This document shows positions 1 through 11,149 of a DNA stretch of 64,000 nucleotides, piece by piece. The notes under the pieces were generated by a model that saw nothing but the letters and a program-made list of their open reading frames with translations, did no database searches and was not told the origin of the DNA. Where the stretch lies: contig JAGPNK010000040.1 in NCBI GenBank assembly GCA_020746835.1, positions 1-64,000 of the forward strand. The letters run 5' to 3'. A program made the position numbers and the translations under genes. How positions within the stretch are numbered: position 1 is the stretch's first letter; each line of letters starts with the position of its first letter. Source of the stretch: Stachybotrys elegans. Taxonomy: Eukaryota; Ascomycota; Sordariomycetes; Hypocreales; Stachybotryaceae.

Positions 1-120
1 AACCCTAACCCTAACCCTAACCCTAACCCTAACCCTAACCCTAACCCTAACCCTAACCCTAACCCTAACCCTAACCCTAACCCTAACCCTAACCCTAACC
101 CTAACCCTAACCCTAACCCT
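1..120. repeat. Telomere repeat array
   Basis: Twenty uninterrupted copies of AACCCT (TTAGGG on the other strand) start at base 1 and stop cleanly at base 120. This is the canonical telomere repeat of filamentous fungi. The C-rich strand reads 5' to 3' into the window, the expected orientation for a left chromosome end, so the assembly very likely reaches the physical end here. Confidence 0.98.
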
Positions 121-645
121 ACGGGCAGATCAACGTCCTTCAATCGGACGTAGTGTTGCGGGAAGTTCATTTGGAAATGGAACCTGGATTAATCAGGGTG
201 ACGTGGGGGGTAATCTGACATTCAGATCCCCCTAAAAGGTCTGATTCAACCGTTTACCTATCCATACCCTACAATGCGATTCGGACAAGAGATGAGTTCA
301 TCATCAGGAGCATACCTCAATATCCTGTCCCTTGTTTTGTGGCGTCGAGGGAGGGCGCGGAAGGAAGAATCTTTCATTTCGAAAGGAAGTAAAAAGCACA
401 ATAGCTCACACCCGCGATACTCATTGCGATCATGGTGATAGTGAATTGCTACTAGACACCCATAATTGTAACACCATGACTAGATAAGTCCCTTGAAGAC
501 GCCGTTCCGTCTTAATTCTGCCACTAAATCGATACAGAACATACTTGGATGAGCTTTTCACGCCCCCTCTGCTTATCAGGCTTTAAACCAGGCATCATAG
601 TGGAACCAGGCGGCTGGATGGTTCTCAACAAGACTCAGAAAGGGT
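121..645. other. Telomere-adjacent DNA without a gene
   Basis: Unique-looking sequence of ordinary composition between the telomere and the velvet gene. I see no helicase (TLH-type) gene, no tandem subtelomeric repeat and no convincing reading frame. The small minus-strand frame that overlaps the velvet 3' end here is a shadow. Confidence 0.6.
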
Positions 646-1614
646 TTAATGCAGATTCCTGACTTGCCTGCGTTTTGTGCAGCCCTGAGCCTTGATTGAG
701 AGTGCCAGGGCCGAGAGTTCGCTAACGCCGGGAAATTCTTTTGCATTGTAGACATTAAAGATGTCGCTTTTGACTGTGGCCAGGAAGGGGCGGCGCTTCT
801 CGGGGCCAGATGATGCACCCTCGGCTCCTTGGCCAATCATGACGACTCTAAACATAAGTCTATAGGATCCGGTCGTACGGCACAAAAGGTCATTAAAGAC
901 AAAGAAGCAGCCTTCCTTTCCATTTCCATCCTTGACGACCGAGGGCGTCGCAGTGACTGAGCCCATTAGAAGGTTTAGGCGATCATACTCCAATTCGGCC
1001 TTGCGCGAGACATCTTGCTCTCCACTCTCATCGAGAATCGAGCAGTGCATGACGTAGCCCTCAAAGCATCGATATTTCTTGACCTCAGAATCGGATAGTC
1101 TGGTACTCTCGATGACGAGTTCGACTATTGGTGCTGGATCAATCAGTCGCCTGTCATTCTCACCAAGCCCGCAGGACCTGGCGCATCTGGGCTAATCGTG
1201 GATCTTTAGTTGGAACTCAATGTCGCCCAAGACCGATCTTCTCCCCTCCCCCAGGAGATTGGGTAAGTGCAAAGGATTTGATCTTATATCAGGCCATCGG
1301 TTCATTGCCGTTGCTGTGGAGACATCCACAATATCTTGGCTAAGAGCTGGTAATGTGTGGTTGCGGGAGTAAGAAGCTGAGACAGAAGAGGCGGGAGCAA
1401 GGCTAGGCGTGGCCCCAGGTGCTTTGGAGTTGCAAGCAAATGGGGAGGGTTCACAAGGGCCTTCCAAGTCGTCGCTGTCACGATGAGGACTTGTGGAAGC
1501 CGTATCCGATGCCACTGCTTGGGAGCGCGGGAGTGAGAAATGATCGTATACGCTGGCAGTGGCAAACGTCTCGCTTGTTGGCAGATAAAACAGCAGAACA
1601 AGAAAGTAAAGCAC
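646..1614 (-). pseudogene. Velvet-domain regulator (VelC/VosA-like) with an in-frame stop
   Basis: Velvet proteins are fungal transcription factors that dimerise to control development and secondary metabolism. The minus strand reads one continuous frame from 1614 to the stop at 646. After a Ser/Ala-rich N-terminus it enters the velvet fold: FQLKIHD, then a TAG stop at 1192-1194, then PRCARSCGLGENDRRLIDP, PIVELVI, YVMHCSILDE, GCFFVFNDLLCRT, GSYRLMFRVV and FPGVSELSALALSIKAQG. In the family this stop sits at the second Gln of the conserved QQP motif, so CAG to TAG (a CpA to TpA change) explains it. The start is uncertain: the frame opens without an ATG, and an ATG lies at 1305. The GENDRR..IDP.PIV signature looks closest to VelC. 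Otherwise the domain is complete through its C-terminus, so the break is either recent or bypassed by readthrough. A spliced-out stop is unlikely because both sides align to the domain without a gap. Confidence 0.8.
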
Positions 1615-1686
1615 AAGAGGTCGAGGAGTACAGCTATTTGTACCCTTCAGCCGCAGGGCTATGGCTGCGGTGAAAATTTCGTTGGT

Positions 1687-1736
1687 TCAGCTACATGATT
1701 GTTTGCTATTGTTTCCTATTGTTTGCTGTTGTTTGT
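1687..1736 (+). repeat. Short TTGTTTGC-type tandem repeat
   Basis: About four imperfect copies of a ten-base unit of the form ATTGTTTGCT, just upstream of the velvet reading frame on its 5' side. It could lie in the promoter or leader of that gene. Its function is unknown. Confidence 0.6.
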
Positions 1737-2479
1737 GAGACATAGTGGGGAGCTCATTCAGCCAGGAATGGGGGCCAGGAAAAGACGCTTTCATGTGGGT
1801 GATTTGTCACATTGGAAGGAATTGACTTGCCTTCTTGGGAATGGCGGTATTTTTATCCAAGACGCGTCTTAGTGCCATTCTTTCCAGCCGACAGCTCACC
1901 AAGATCTTATACCCACGCCTGATAACATAGGCCGCTTATTCCAATTAGCGTGCTGACAATGGAAAGGTTGTAATGATAAGTAATGTTAAAAACTAACGCA
2001 GCGAAATAGATCGGCCGTAGCCAGCCCACAGTGCAAAGAAAGCTAACGATAGGAAGCTTATTGTCGCCAAGGCACGATTCTCTACCCCCGCATTACCAAC
2101 TGCGTCGCCCGCTATGCAAATCATTAGTTCAGCTACATCAAGGGATGTAGGTCTTCATCGAAGTAGCTCAGGTCTTCATGTTAATCCTACAGTATGCCGG
2201 TGACCTGAGACCACTGAATCTTGTTAATCTTCCTTGGCCTGTAAACCAGAGAATATGCAAGCTGAGCATATCCTTCTGTATGGCTGGGTAGGGGCCATAC
2301 GGTGGCTGGTGACAGATGAAAGAGCGGAAGAAGTCAATCTTATTGGTGGAAACCAAACCATCAGTCCTGGTTCTAAAGGAATTACTAAGCCGCTTGGGCA
2401 GTCTTGAGAACCTAGACAACTCCAGCCCTACTAATATTAGGCAACAGGATTACAACCGAGAGCCGCAGTTTCACTCCAC
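1737..2479. other. Intergenic, no gene seen
   Basis: Spacer between two divergently pointing genes: the velvet gene reads left and the NLR-like gene reads right. It should hold both promoters. No conserved element is recognised. Confidence 0.5.
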
Positions 2480-4423
2480 ATGCGCTCAACAATGGATCAA
2501 GCCGCGTCTGAGCTTCGCGAAGTGTCCAGCAATCGGTTTGGCGACCACACGACCATTCACCAAGGCAATATCGGCGCAGTCCACTATCACCTACCCCGCC
2601 GACCATCTCCCGCCGCCGTCGTCCGCGCTATCCCCTATCCCCGCAACGAAGATATCGTCGACCGGCCGGATGTCATCGATTCTCTTAATAAGCTCCTACC
2701 CTCAGTGGATACAGAATATTCAGCCGCCGCTCTCTATGGCTTGGGAGGGTCAGGGTAGGCTACTAAGAAGTGGCACAAATATTAGCACTAGGCTTATGCT
2801 AGCAGGAAAACCCAGATCGCCCTCGATTACGCATACCGACGATGCCGCGATGTTAGCTGCTCGGTCTTCTGGGTGCACGCAGATAGCGAGGCTACATTTA
2901 TACATGACTACCAGGATATTGCGAGATGTTTGGATATAAGCGTGAACCTTGAGCAGGGAGACCTGCTTCGCGCAGTGCGGAGCTACATCGAGGCCCAGGA
3001 AAAATAGGTTCTTATTCTCGATAATGCCGACGACCTGCTACTTTTTGGAGTGGCACAGGGAGGGCAAAACAACCAGCCAAACAGTCTTTTCAACCATATT
3101 CCACGAGCTGCGTCTGGCACAGTACTATGGACGAGCCGTGATGAACGCATCGTCGGAACGCTCGTCGGGTCGCGACGAGGCATCAGGGTGGGGCCCATGA
3201 CACCCCCTGAATCAACAAAGCTCCTGGAGATAGCGCAAAACATGGAGATACACAAGGACTCAACCGAGGCTGTAGCACTAGCACAAGAGCTCCAGCAGCT
3301 TCCGCTTGCTATTTCCCAAGCCGGAGCCTATATGCGCCGCACATCAACACCGATCAGAATATACCTGACTATGCTCCACAAAGGTAAGCAGCGGTGGAAG
3401 ATTCTTAAAGAGACAGAGACAGATCGACATCGACGGCCTCTTGTGTCCAATAGCATATTAGAGACATGGACAATCTCAATGGAGCTGATCCAGCAGGAGA
3501 GCCCAATGGCATACAGAATGCTGAACGTGATTGCATATTTAGATCATCACAACATCCCAGTTAAGCTTCTAACAGCGGCGGCTCAAGATAATGGCAAAGA
3601 TCAAGAGAAGGAACCAATGGATCTTAATGTAATACAAGCAATCACGCAGCTCAAAGAATTTTCTTTTCTGAGCATAGCGGATACAAGAAACGGCAAGCAA
3701 AGGTATGAGATACATAAGCTTGTACAGGAAGCAACACAATACAAGTTAAGTATGGATCTTATAAGTAAGAGGGATGCTCAGAAGAATGACTATAATGATT
3801 ACAATCCAATGAGAGGGGAGCTATACTACTGCAGGATTGCTATATAGATTATACTAAGAGCATTTCCTATATCTAAGCGGGAGACATGGGAGCAATGTAA
3901 TGAGTATTTGGTCTATGTCATAGGGGTGGGTAAGTGGGCTAAGGCAGGTGGGAAGCAGATTGAAGTGGCAGAGCCATTCAGTTATATATCCAAGTTTCTA
4001 TATAATCGAGAACAATGGAGGGAGAAGGAACCGGTAGACAAGAAAGCATTAGCTCTTCAACAAGAAATGCTAGAAGAGAAACACCCTAATACAATCGGGA
4101 GCATGGCAGAACTCGCGATAATATACCATTAGCAAGGTCACTACAGCAAGGCCAAGTCTATGAAAGCCAATATATTGGAGCTTTAACAAGAAGTGCTAGG
4201 AGAGAAGCATCCCAATACAATCGGGAGCATAGCAGAACTCGCGGCAATATACCATACACAAGGTCAGTACAATAAAGATGAAGATATTTCAGTAAAAGTA
4301 TTAGATCTCCAACAACAGGTGCTGGGAGAGAAGCACCCTAACACTTTACAAGCTATGCATAACCTCGCGGTTACATGGAATAGCCGTGGCCGCCGCGAGG
4401 ATGCCCTCTCTCTCATGGATTAA
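2480..4423 (+). pseudogene. NB-ARC/TPR NLR-like protein, broken by in-frame stops
   Basis: Fungal NLR-like proteins are intracellular ATPases linked to nonself recognition and cell death. This copy starts at 2480 or 2492 with the known linker FGDHTTIHQGN...VHYHLP. A 51-bp intron (2755-2805) splits the P-loop; splicing restores ALYGLGGSGKTQIALDYAY (Walker A). Walker B follows as VLILDNADDLLLFGVAQGG, with TSRDERIVG and LPLAISQAGAYMRR. From about 4000 come kinesin-light-chain TPR units of the form LQQEVLGEKHPNTI...LAAIYH. All coding sequence stays in one frame, but four stops interrupt it: TAG at 3005 (replacing the Trp before VLILDNADD), TAG at 3845, TAG at 4130 and TAA at 4184 (replacing the first Gln of QQEVLGEK). 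At least the 3005 and 4184 changes are CpA to TpA on one strand or the other, as RIP makes. No frameshift is needed. The effector domain that often precedes NB-ARC is absent. Confidence 0.85.
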
Positions 4424-4607
4424 TGCCTGCAATGGCAGCAATCAATCCTTGGATCAGACCATCCTTTGACAATTAGGTCTGTGAAGGTTCTTGCAGAGTG
4501 GCAAGAAAGAAGCAAGCATAAGACTAAAGGCTTTACAAAGAGGCCTTTGGCGCTATTTAAGCCATCAGGTAAGCAGCGGTTTTGACGCATATTAGTATCG
4601 CTGGCTT

Positions 4608-4776
4608 GGCCCAAAAATGGACTTTTGGGTAGTGATGTACAGGCGGACGCTGAACCTGGACCTTGCTGTACTTTTGAGCGGCCAACTAGGCACTGTGCCT
4701 GCGCCACGCGAGGCCAAAAATGGACCCTTTTTGAAAGTCAAATTTAGATCGGCGGACGCTAAACCTTAACCCTACT
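4608..4776 (+). repeat. Pair of diverged direct repeats of about 65 bp
   Basis: Two blocks (about 4608-4671 and 4711-4776) share the order CCAAAAATGGAC, a variable spacer, GGCGGACGCT, AACCT and a final CTGTA. The right copy carries several C-to-T or G-to-A differences from the left. It is probably a remnant of a dispersed or tandem subtelomeric repeat. No coding capacity is seen. Confidence 0.6.
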
Positions 4777-4789
4777 GTATGTATTGGAT

Positions 4790-7700
4790 GTTCTAAGTAC
4801 ATATCTATTGAAGAGCCATATTCAGACCTTACTATTACTAGTAGCTACCCTGCTTAAGACCATTCCCTCCTGTGTCTTGATTCGGTTGCTAGCCAGAGAA
4901 CCCTTTGTATTGCCTCTGTTGAGCTGTTTTTGGCCCTTCTTTCCTTGCGCTTTTCCAACAGGATATAAGTGGGACCACTACATACGGGTTAACCTGTTCA
5001 AGATATGGTTGTGGATAGAGCCAGAACTAGATTCTATTAGTACCAAGTTACCCATACAGATCCCAATCTAATACATAGAGCCGGAACTGGATTCTAACTA
5101 GTGTCAAATGCCCATGCTCATGCTAAAGTCCTAGGCGCACATATGGGCCTCGGGATCTAAGTATCCAACTTTGGCTTTTGTAAAGAGATCTGGCATTTAC
5201 TAGGGTTCACTACAGTAGCTTACCGTAAATGACGGTATAGCAATAGAAACAGCAAAACAGAAGTGTAATGTATCTTTTAAGACCTACAAGGTACCCCAGA
5301 GGTATCCAGGCGCCTTTATATAGTACTATAGTCCTTACACCGTCCTAACCGCATTTCATATTACAACTCGCTAACCCAAAGACCACGCCCCTAGCAGAGC
5401 TGCACGTATTAGTCTAGAAGCGCAAAATAGAGTCACATAGCTCTTCAGCAATCACTCAGATCAAAGCCTCATGGTAGCACAAAATTCTATGTCATATTTT
5501 GGGATTTCAATAAATTGCTTCTATTAACTAGTAATCACTTCTCTAATATATCTATTTTGCTTAAATTCCATTATTAGTTTTGGACTTACTATTAAAGCTT
5601 CCATATACATTATCTCACAGTTGTGTTACCAATCTAAGAAACACTAATCTTTCCCAACTTCATAAACCAACGCCAATATCCAGAATCCTTAAAAATTACC
5701 CTTATTTCAGACATAATCCTTTTCAAACAAATAAACCATTTCTTTATTAAAAATATTCTCTTCTAATACCCAGGAGCTTTGGTTCTCAGAGTAGTCTTTC
5801 CACTAAATAAGATACCAGTTCTTTAACAGAATTATCTGCTTCACTATAATGCACTTAATAACAAACACATTATCCTTTTTCTTCACAGTTGTTATCCTAG
5901 TTAAATGCTTCCTTCATTTCTTATGCCTCATTTAAGTGACTTTATCATTCAAAACAGCCATAGCCTTCAAGGAAGTAGGCAAGGTTAGACTTTATATGCA
6001 AGTTGAATAGGTATCAGTAGCCATAATATTAAATGGAGATCCCAGTCTACGCCATTTTCGTGACTGCCCTTTCTTAGCGGGCTTTATTCTCTTGATTCAT
6101 GCAAGTTCGGGATAGAACATTAGGCCATCTTCCTCACTACTAACACATTCTTAGAAACCAGCATTGCCTCTAAACAAGCAAGTTTCAAGATCAAGACAGA
6201 AAATAGTAGTAGAACCTTAGTCCTGCTAAGAGAGAGAGGAAATATATTGCTTATGATATTGGTTTATATCCACGCCAATGCTATTTAACTAGCTTAGCTC
6301 TATATCTTTATCATTCAATTCTATATCTAATATAGACTGGCAGCAGCTCTTATCTTAGTGTATATTGTTTTAATTGAGATCAACTTATCCTCCATGTAGC
6401 TTGCCACCTACACTACAACTTTATTAGTAACCAGTTTCAGTTTGCAGGAAATTGCTTGAGGATTGAGCTATTAAAGATAACCTATTGCCAACAGACACTA
6501 GAGCAAAGGGTAAAGACAGATTAGCAACCCCTTAGAATGGAGACATTAATGCTATATATCTCAGACTATCTTGCAAGGCTAGGTTTAGACCCTTTATGCT
6601 TGTCTTAGGGGGGCTAGGTAGCTTGGATTTACTCTAATGGGTATTGGGTTACAAAAATACATTATGATTATCCAAGACAGAATCCTTATTCATATCCTTA
6701 TCAGAGATATAAAGGGAGTGGTTTTAACCTTATTAAACAAGATTAAATACCTCCATCTAACTTAGCTTGCAATTTAAGCAAGACTATATTCCAGCAGTGC
6801 TCTTATCCTTCTCTTTATCACCCTTGGGGGTTTCACCAGAGAAACATAGCACTTAAGGTTTAGTAAAAGCATCTTTATTTAATTCTTATAAGGTATAGAA
6901 GTAAGAGAGACATAAAAGATAAGGAAAACCATTGTAAGGCATAATTGGCAATAGGTTTTAGAGTTATAATTGAGCATTAAGGAGTTAACGTAAAGAAGGT
7001 AATTAATATATTAGTAGTTGAGTACGTAGCAGAAGTTAAGGTAGTGATGGATGTAAAGGGGGTAAGGTTTATAAGGATATATACAAGAGGTTCAGTAGAA
7101 GGGTAGGGGTATAGCCGCAGGCACTAGGATCTCAGGCCGTCATATTATTCATACTAGTGGTAGATAAAAGAAAGAAGGTAAGAGCAAGGCAAGAGGGTAT
7201 AGTGAGAATAAGGGAAGATACTAGTCTAATGTCTTCTAGAACGGGAGGGTTATGCCTGCTTTATATAGACAACCATGGAGTGGTCCAAGATAAGCCGGGC
7301 GGGTCTAGTGATTTAATGAATCCATTTTCTATAGAGACATATCAACAACGCGCGGCCAGTAACTCCATCTCATGTATATTAGCTTGAACGTGGTGGGCTT
7401 AATCATGCCATATTCCTATCGTAGGTCTCATAAGTGCATAACAATGCCCCTTCCTTTTAATATAATTCAATAAAACAGGTGCAGGCTCCGCATCCTACAG
7501 CGCAAGGCTCCTCCCACCCTCCACATCCTCCTTAGGCATATAGCTAAGCAGCTGTTTCTATATAACAGTCAGAGCAAGAAGTACATATATACACCAGGTT
7601 TCTTATATTCCAAGCGCATTACTAAAGATAGCTATTAGAGCTACAGTCCATTAATGCCCAGAGAGGGAAACTTAAAAGCTTCCTAATAAGAAACCCCAAA

Positions 7701-8880
7701 TATATTTACCCACTCTAGCTGCCTTTACGCCTTCACATATTAGTCCATGTCATTAGGGGTACCCTTTGGATCAAACATTCTTACATCTCGGCCAACTTCC
7801 TAGTAGAGTACAGTTGCTACCGCTAATTCATCTATAATACACATCATAAGCTAAGGTCTAAGCCCATACTTAGTCCTTAAGGAGCCTCTAGATCCACCAT
7901 CAGCAGTCCCAACTAAGGCAGAATGCCCCATTACAAATCCAGGCAGTATATAATAAAGCTTTCTATTCCTCATTGGATTAGTTGGATTACATAAGGCATC
8001 CACTAATGTACTATATTTAAATACGCAAGTACAATGGATTTACTTCCCTATCCATTATCATAATGTAAGTAAAATCCCACAAAGCATGGTTCAAGGCAGG
8101 ATATACCTGGTAGCCTGTCTGATTAACTAAATTCACAATCATTATCTTAATTCATAATGGAAATAGTATGCTCCTACTAAATTTAACATAATACCCTCCT
8201 TTTTATGCCCTATAAACTTTGCTTTGCCCCCTAATTACCATATTAGATTTCTATTATTATAATTAGTTCTTTATTTTCTCTCTTGGTTTCAAGCTACTCT
8301 TAGTGCTATTCTATCTAGTAGTATTTATAGAATAGTAAATAAAGAGCCCTTAACTAATTATAAAACAGTACTGTGAATTTCCCTTGCATGCTACTAAAGA
8401 TATATCTTATGTTAAAGGGTAAAGTCACAAACCTAACAGTAAATCCAATCTTTAGGTTATAAGTTAAGCAGATATTTCTGCTGAAAATGTTTACTAAGAT
8501 TGGAAGATAAATAAAAAGGGTTAATCAGATCCCTTATCATTACATCATCTTATAATAAGCAAAGTACCTTCCCAATGCAAAGAAAGCATTGCATCAGCCT
8601 CTCGTCAGGCCTGCTTACAAAAACTAACAACACAGCATTATCAAGCGCACTTGGTAAAGGGGATGTTTTCTAAACATCTATCCTTTTAATCACCATAGTA
8701 CTATTGCAGTTCAGAGTGCATCCCTCTTTAATAGAGCAGTATACTACTAGTGCCTGAATTGCCTTATTCTTACATTTATTCTAGTCCTCAATAGTCATTT
8801 CAGCTAGAGCCCTAAGCACTACAACCATACTCTCTTAAGCCAAATGCATAGGACTGCTAGATGCCTCCATAGACTTTATA
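4790..8880. other. AT-rich decayed DNA (RIP-like), no intact gene
   Basis: Composition shifts to clearly AT-rich with frequent TA steps. All frames are short and full of TAA/TAG. The small frames at 4784-5071 and 7157-7387 have no recognisable product. A weak tandem pair lies at 5018-5062 and 5076-5120 (GAGCC.GAACT.GATTCTA), where the first copy has A at positions that are G in the second. This looks like degraded mobile or captured DNA. Confidence 0.7.
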
Positions 8881-10790
8881 ATAAATTCTTTGCCATAGAG
8901 CTAGCGCTCAATGTTATTAACTGCCTGTTTGGCAGTCTAGTTCTTCTAAGTTTCCTTTAGAAGGGTATATTTCTTTCTCTATTTTGCATTCTTTAGGTCC
9001 TATATTGCCTATATTCACTCTTTACTTAGAGGTATATTATGAATCTTCTATTTTATAGCCTTAATTTAGGGATCATTTTTAACAGCTTCTATCTATACTT
9101 TCATTAGATAAATAGGCCGTTGCTTACTAATTGAATGTACAATACTATAAGACTGTATAATAAGTACCTACTATTAAGCTTCTCCCAGTATAATAGCAAA
9201 TGTATCAGCACAGATTTCCCACAAGAGGTAATTTCTCTAAAAGGTCATTGACTCTGCATAGCCCAAGCATAAGTTGCAGAGTAAGTCACTAACATTAGCT
9301 GCATTATAATAGTTAGATAGGCCACAATTCAGAGTGGTTAGTATAATATACAGCTCTAGTTAAGCTTATTGCCAGTAAAATAGCATAGAGAGTAATAAAT
9401 TACATTATCTTCAATACTAAGAATGCAACTAACTCCTTTAATCCATATAGCCATTGCATTATAGAATATAGATTCCTTCAGGGAGATCTTATACCCAGTT
9501 AAAGTAAGAATAGTTTGGCAGAAAATATAGATATCGTCCATACTAGCCTTAAGAGGGATTAGTAGCTTATTCTCTCCAGAGTAAATAGTCAGCTTAAATA
9601 TACATTTAGGAAATATAAGGCTAGATGCCTTAAATGCCTTATAGCAAAACAGAATAGCCAAAAGAAAAACCTAGGGGCTAAAGAGCAAAGATTAGTAAAA
9701 GATACCCTTAGGAATAGTAAATATAGTCCTAGTTTAATATAAGTACATAATATTAATATTGTAAAATTATTATATACTCACATCTCTTTCACACCAAGCC
9801 ATGTTTTAGTAAATTCAGGTATAAACCAAATTAGTAAGTTATTTAGTCCGCCCTCTGGGTCCCTAGCCAATATAACTTTAATATCTTGAAATCAGAGTAA
9901 TAAAATACACATTAGACAGAAGCCTCTAGATACTAATAGCAAAAGGAAGAGAGCAGTAAGTATTTAGAGCTTACCCAAAGAAAATAGTTTCTTAGTAATA
10001 CTTAGTAATATTTCAATCTAGTCCCTGAGAGTTTCCACCGTTATAAACCAATTCCATCATCTATTGGTTTAAAGATTGTATTTTACAATAAGGCATTATA
10101 GAACCTTTAATAGTTAATAAAGAACCCTAGGTGCTATAGTACTCTTATCACCTACCTCTTTCATCCCATTATAAATAGCTACAGTAAACTTTTTGCCCAC
10201 ACTCACTTTATATACAATCTATAGATTCTTCCACCGTGTGTTTAAAGCGCCAGCTGTCTGTATGCCTGGCTTTTTTCTGCCATTTTTACCAACTTTCTAG
10301 CAAATACACCATTCCAAGAACTTCTCAAGAATAGCAACCAAGACATTTTAAACACTTCTTGAAAATCTCCCAGCCAGACATTGGTATAAAATCTATAGAT
10401 TAATATTAGTAGTTAAGGCTAGAAGTCAAATAATAACTACTATAGGCCACAAACTGCTTCCATTAGTTTTCAATATCAATTAGGCATTTCTAGGTTAGGG
10501 AAGTATATCAAGAATAAGAACTTCTCTTTATTAGCTTCTGGATTCCCTGGATATAGTATTCCAGTAGGTGAAGATTACCTACATAGAGCTGGACTTTATT
10601 ATCAAAGTTAAAGCTCTCCTAATCCAGCTTCAAACCACACTTATTAGAGTCTCCATTATTACTATCCAGGTCTAAGTCACTAGTAAGATCATCTCTCTAG
10701 TCCAAATAGGAATCAAAAGACTCTCCATTATCACTAGAAGAGAAGGAAGCATTAGAATTATACATTTAGTTTAATAGCTAAAGTAATATT
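8880..10790 (-). pseudogene. DUF3435-family (tyrosine-recombinase-like) gene relic
   Basis: The minus strand retains scattered coding signal of the fungal DUF3435 family, the superfamily that includes Starship 'captain' recombinases. The longest open piece (9356-9661) contains SGENKLLIPLKASMDDIY, TGYKISLKESIFYNAMAIW and IYYSLCYFTGN. These match the family's ...RNGY.IS...NSAMA.WI....YSLRY..GN block. About 140 bases further on (9176-9218) a short frame reads EICADTFAIILGEA, matching the family's HYL.REVCADT.A...GE segment. Upstream, around 10,320-10,400, SGWEIFKKCLKCLGCYS and other pieces in one frame resemble the N-terminal half. The whole is riddled with TAA/TAG and frame slips, typical of RIP. 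It reads toward the telomere. A non-captain DUF3435/FluG-type protein is possible, since only phylogeny separates them. Confidence 0.55.
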
Positions 10791-11149
10791 CAGAACGTGG
10801 TATTCAGGATGCAGTATAGTTAAGGGTCAGAATATACAAAGTTTAAAATACCAAGAGCACTAGCTAATGCATACAATCAGGTTCTTAAGCAAAGGGATAG
10901 AAGCCACTTCTGCCTATTTAATGCTGGCCATTATAGATAAGGTTGACTGACCATTAATAGATAGCTAGTGAATCAGGAGGACTAAGGACATGGTCTATTG
11001 CTTAGCGTAAGAAGAAGTAGTATACCCATAGGTACATAAGGTACAAAGGTCTTTTGGGTAGGGCTTAAAGCGGCACTAGAACCTTGGCATATTACCCACT
11101 GGATCCAGCGGCAGAACCTGCTAAATCCAGCAGCCAATATGCCATCTGA

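Noticed and set aside
1128..1673. Two + strand frames opposite the velvet gene
   Set aside because: They overlap recognised minus-strand velvet codons and have no recognisable product.
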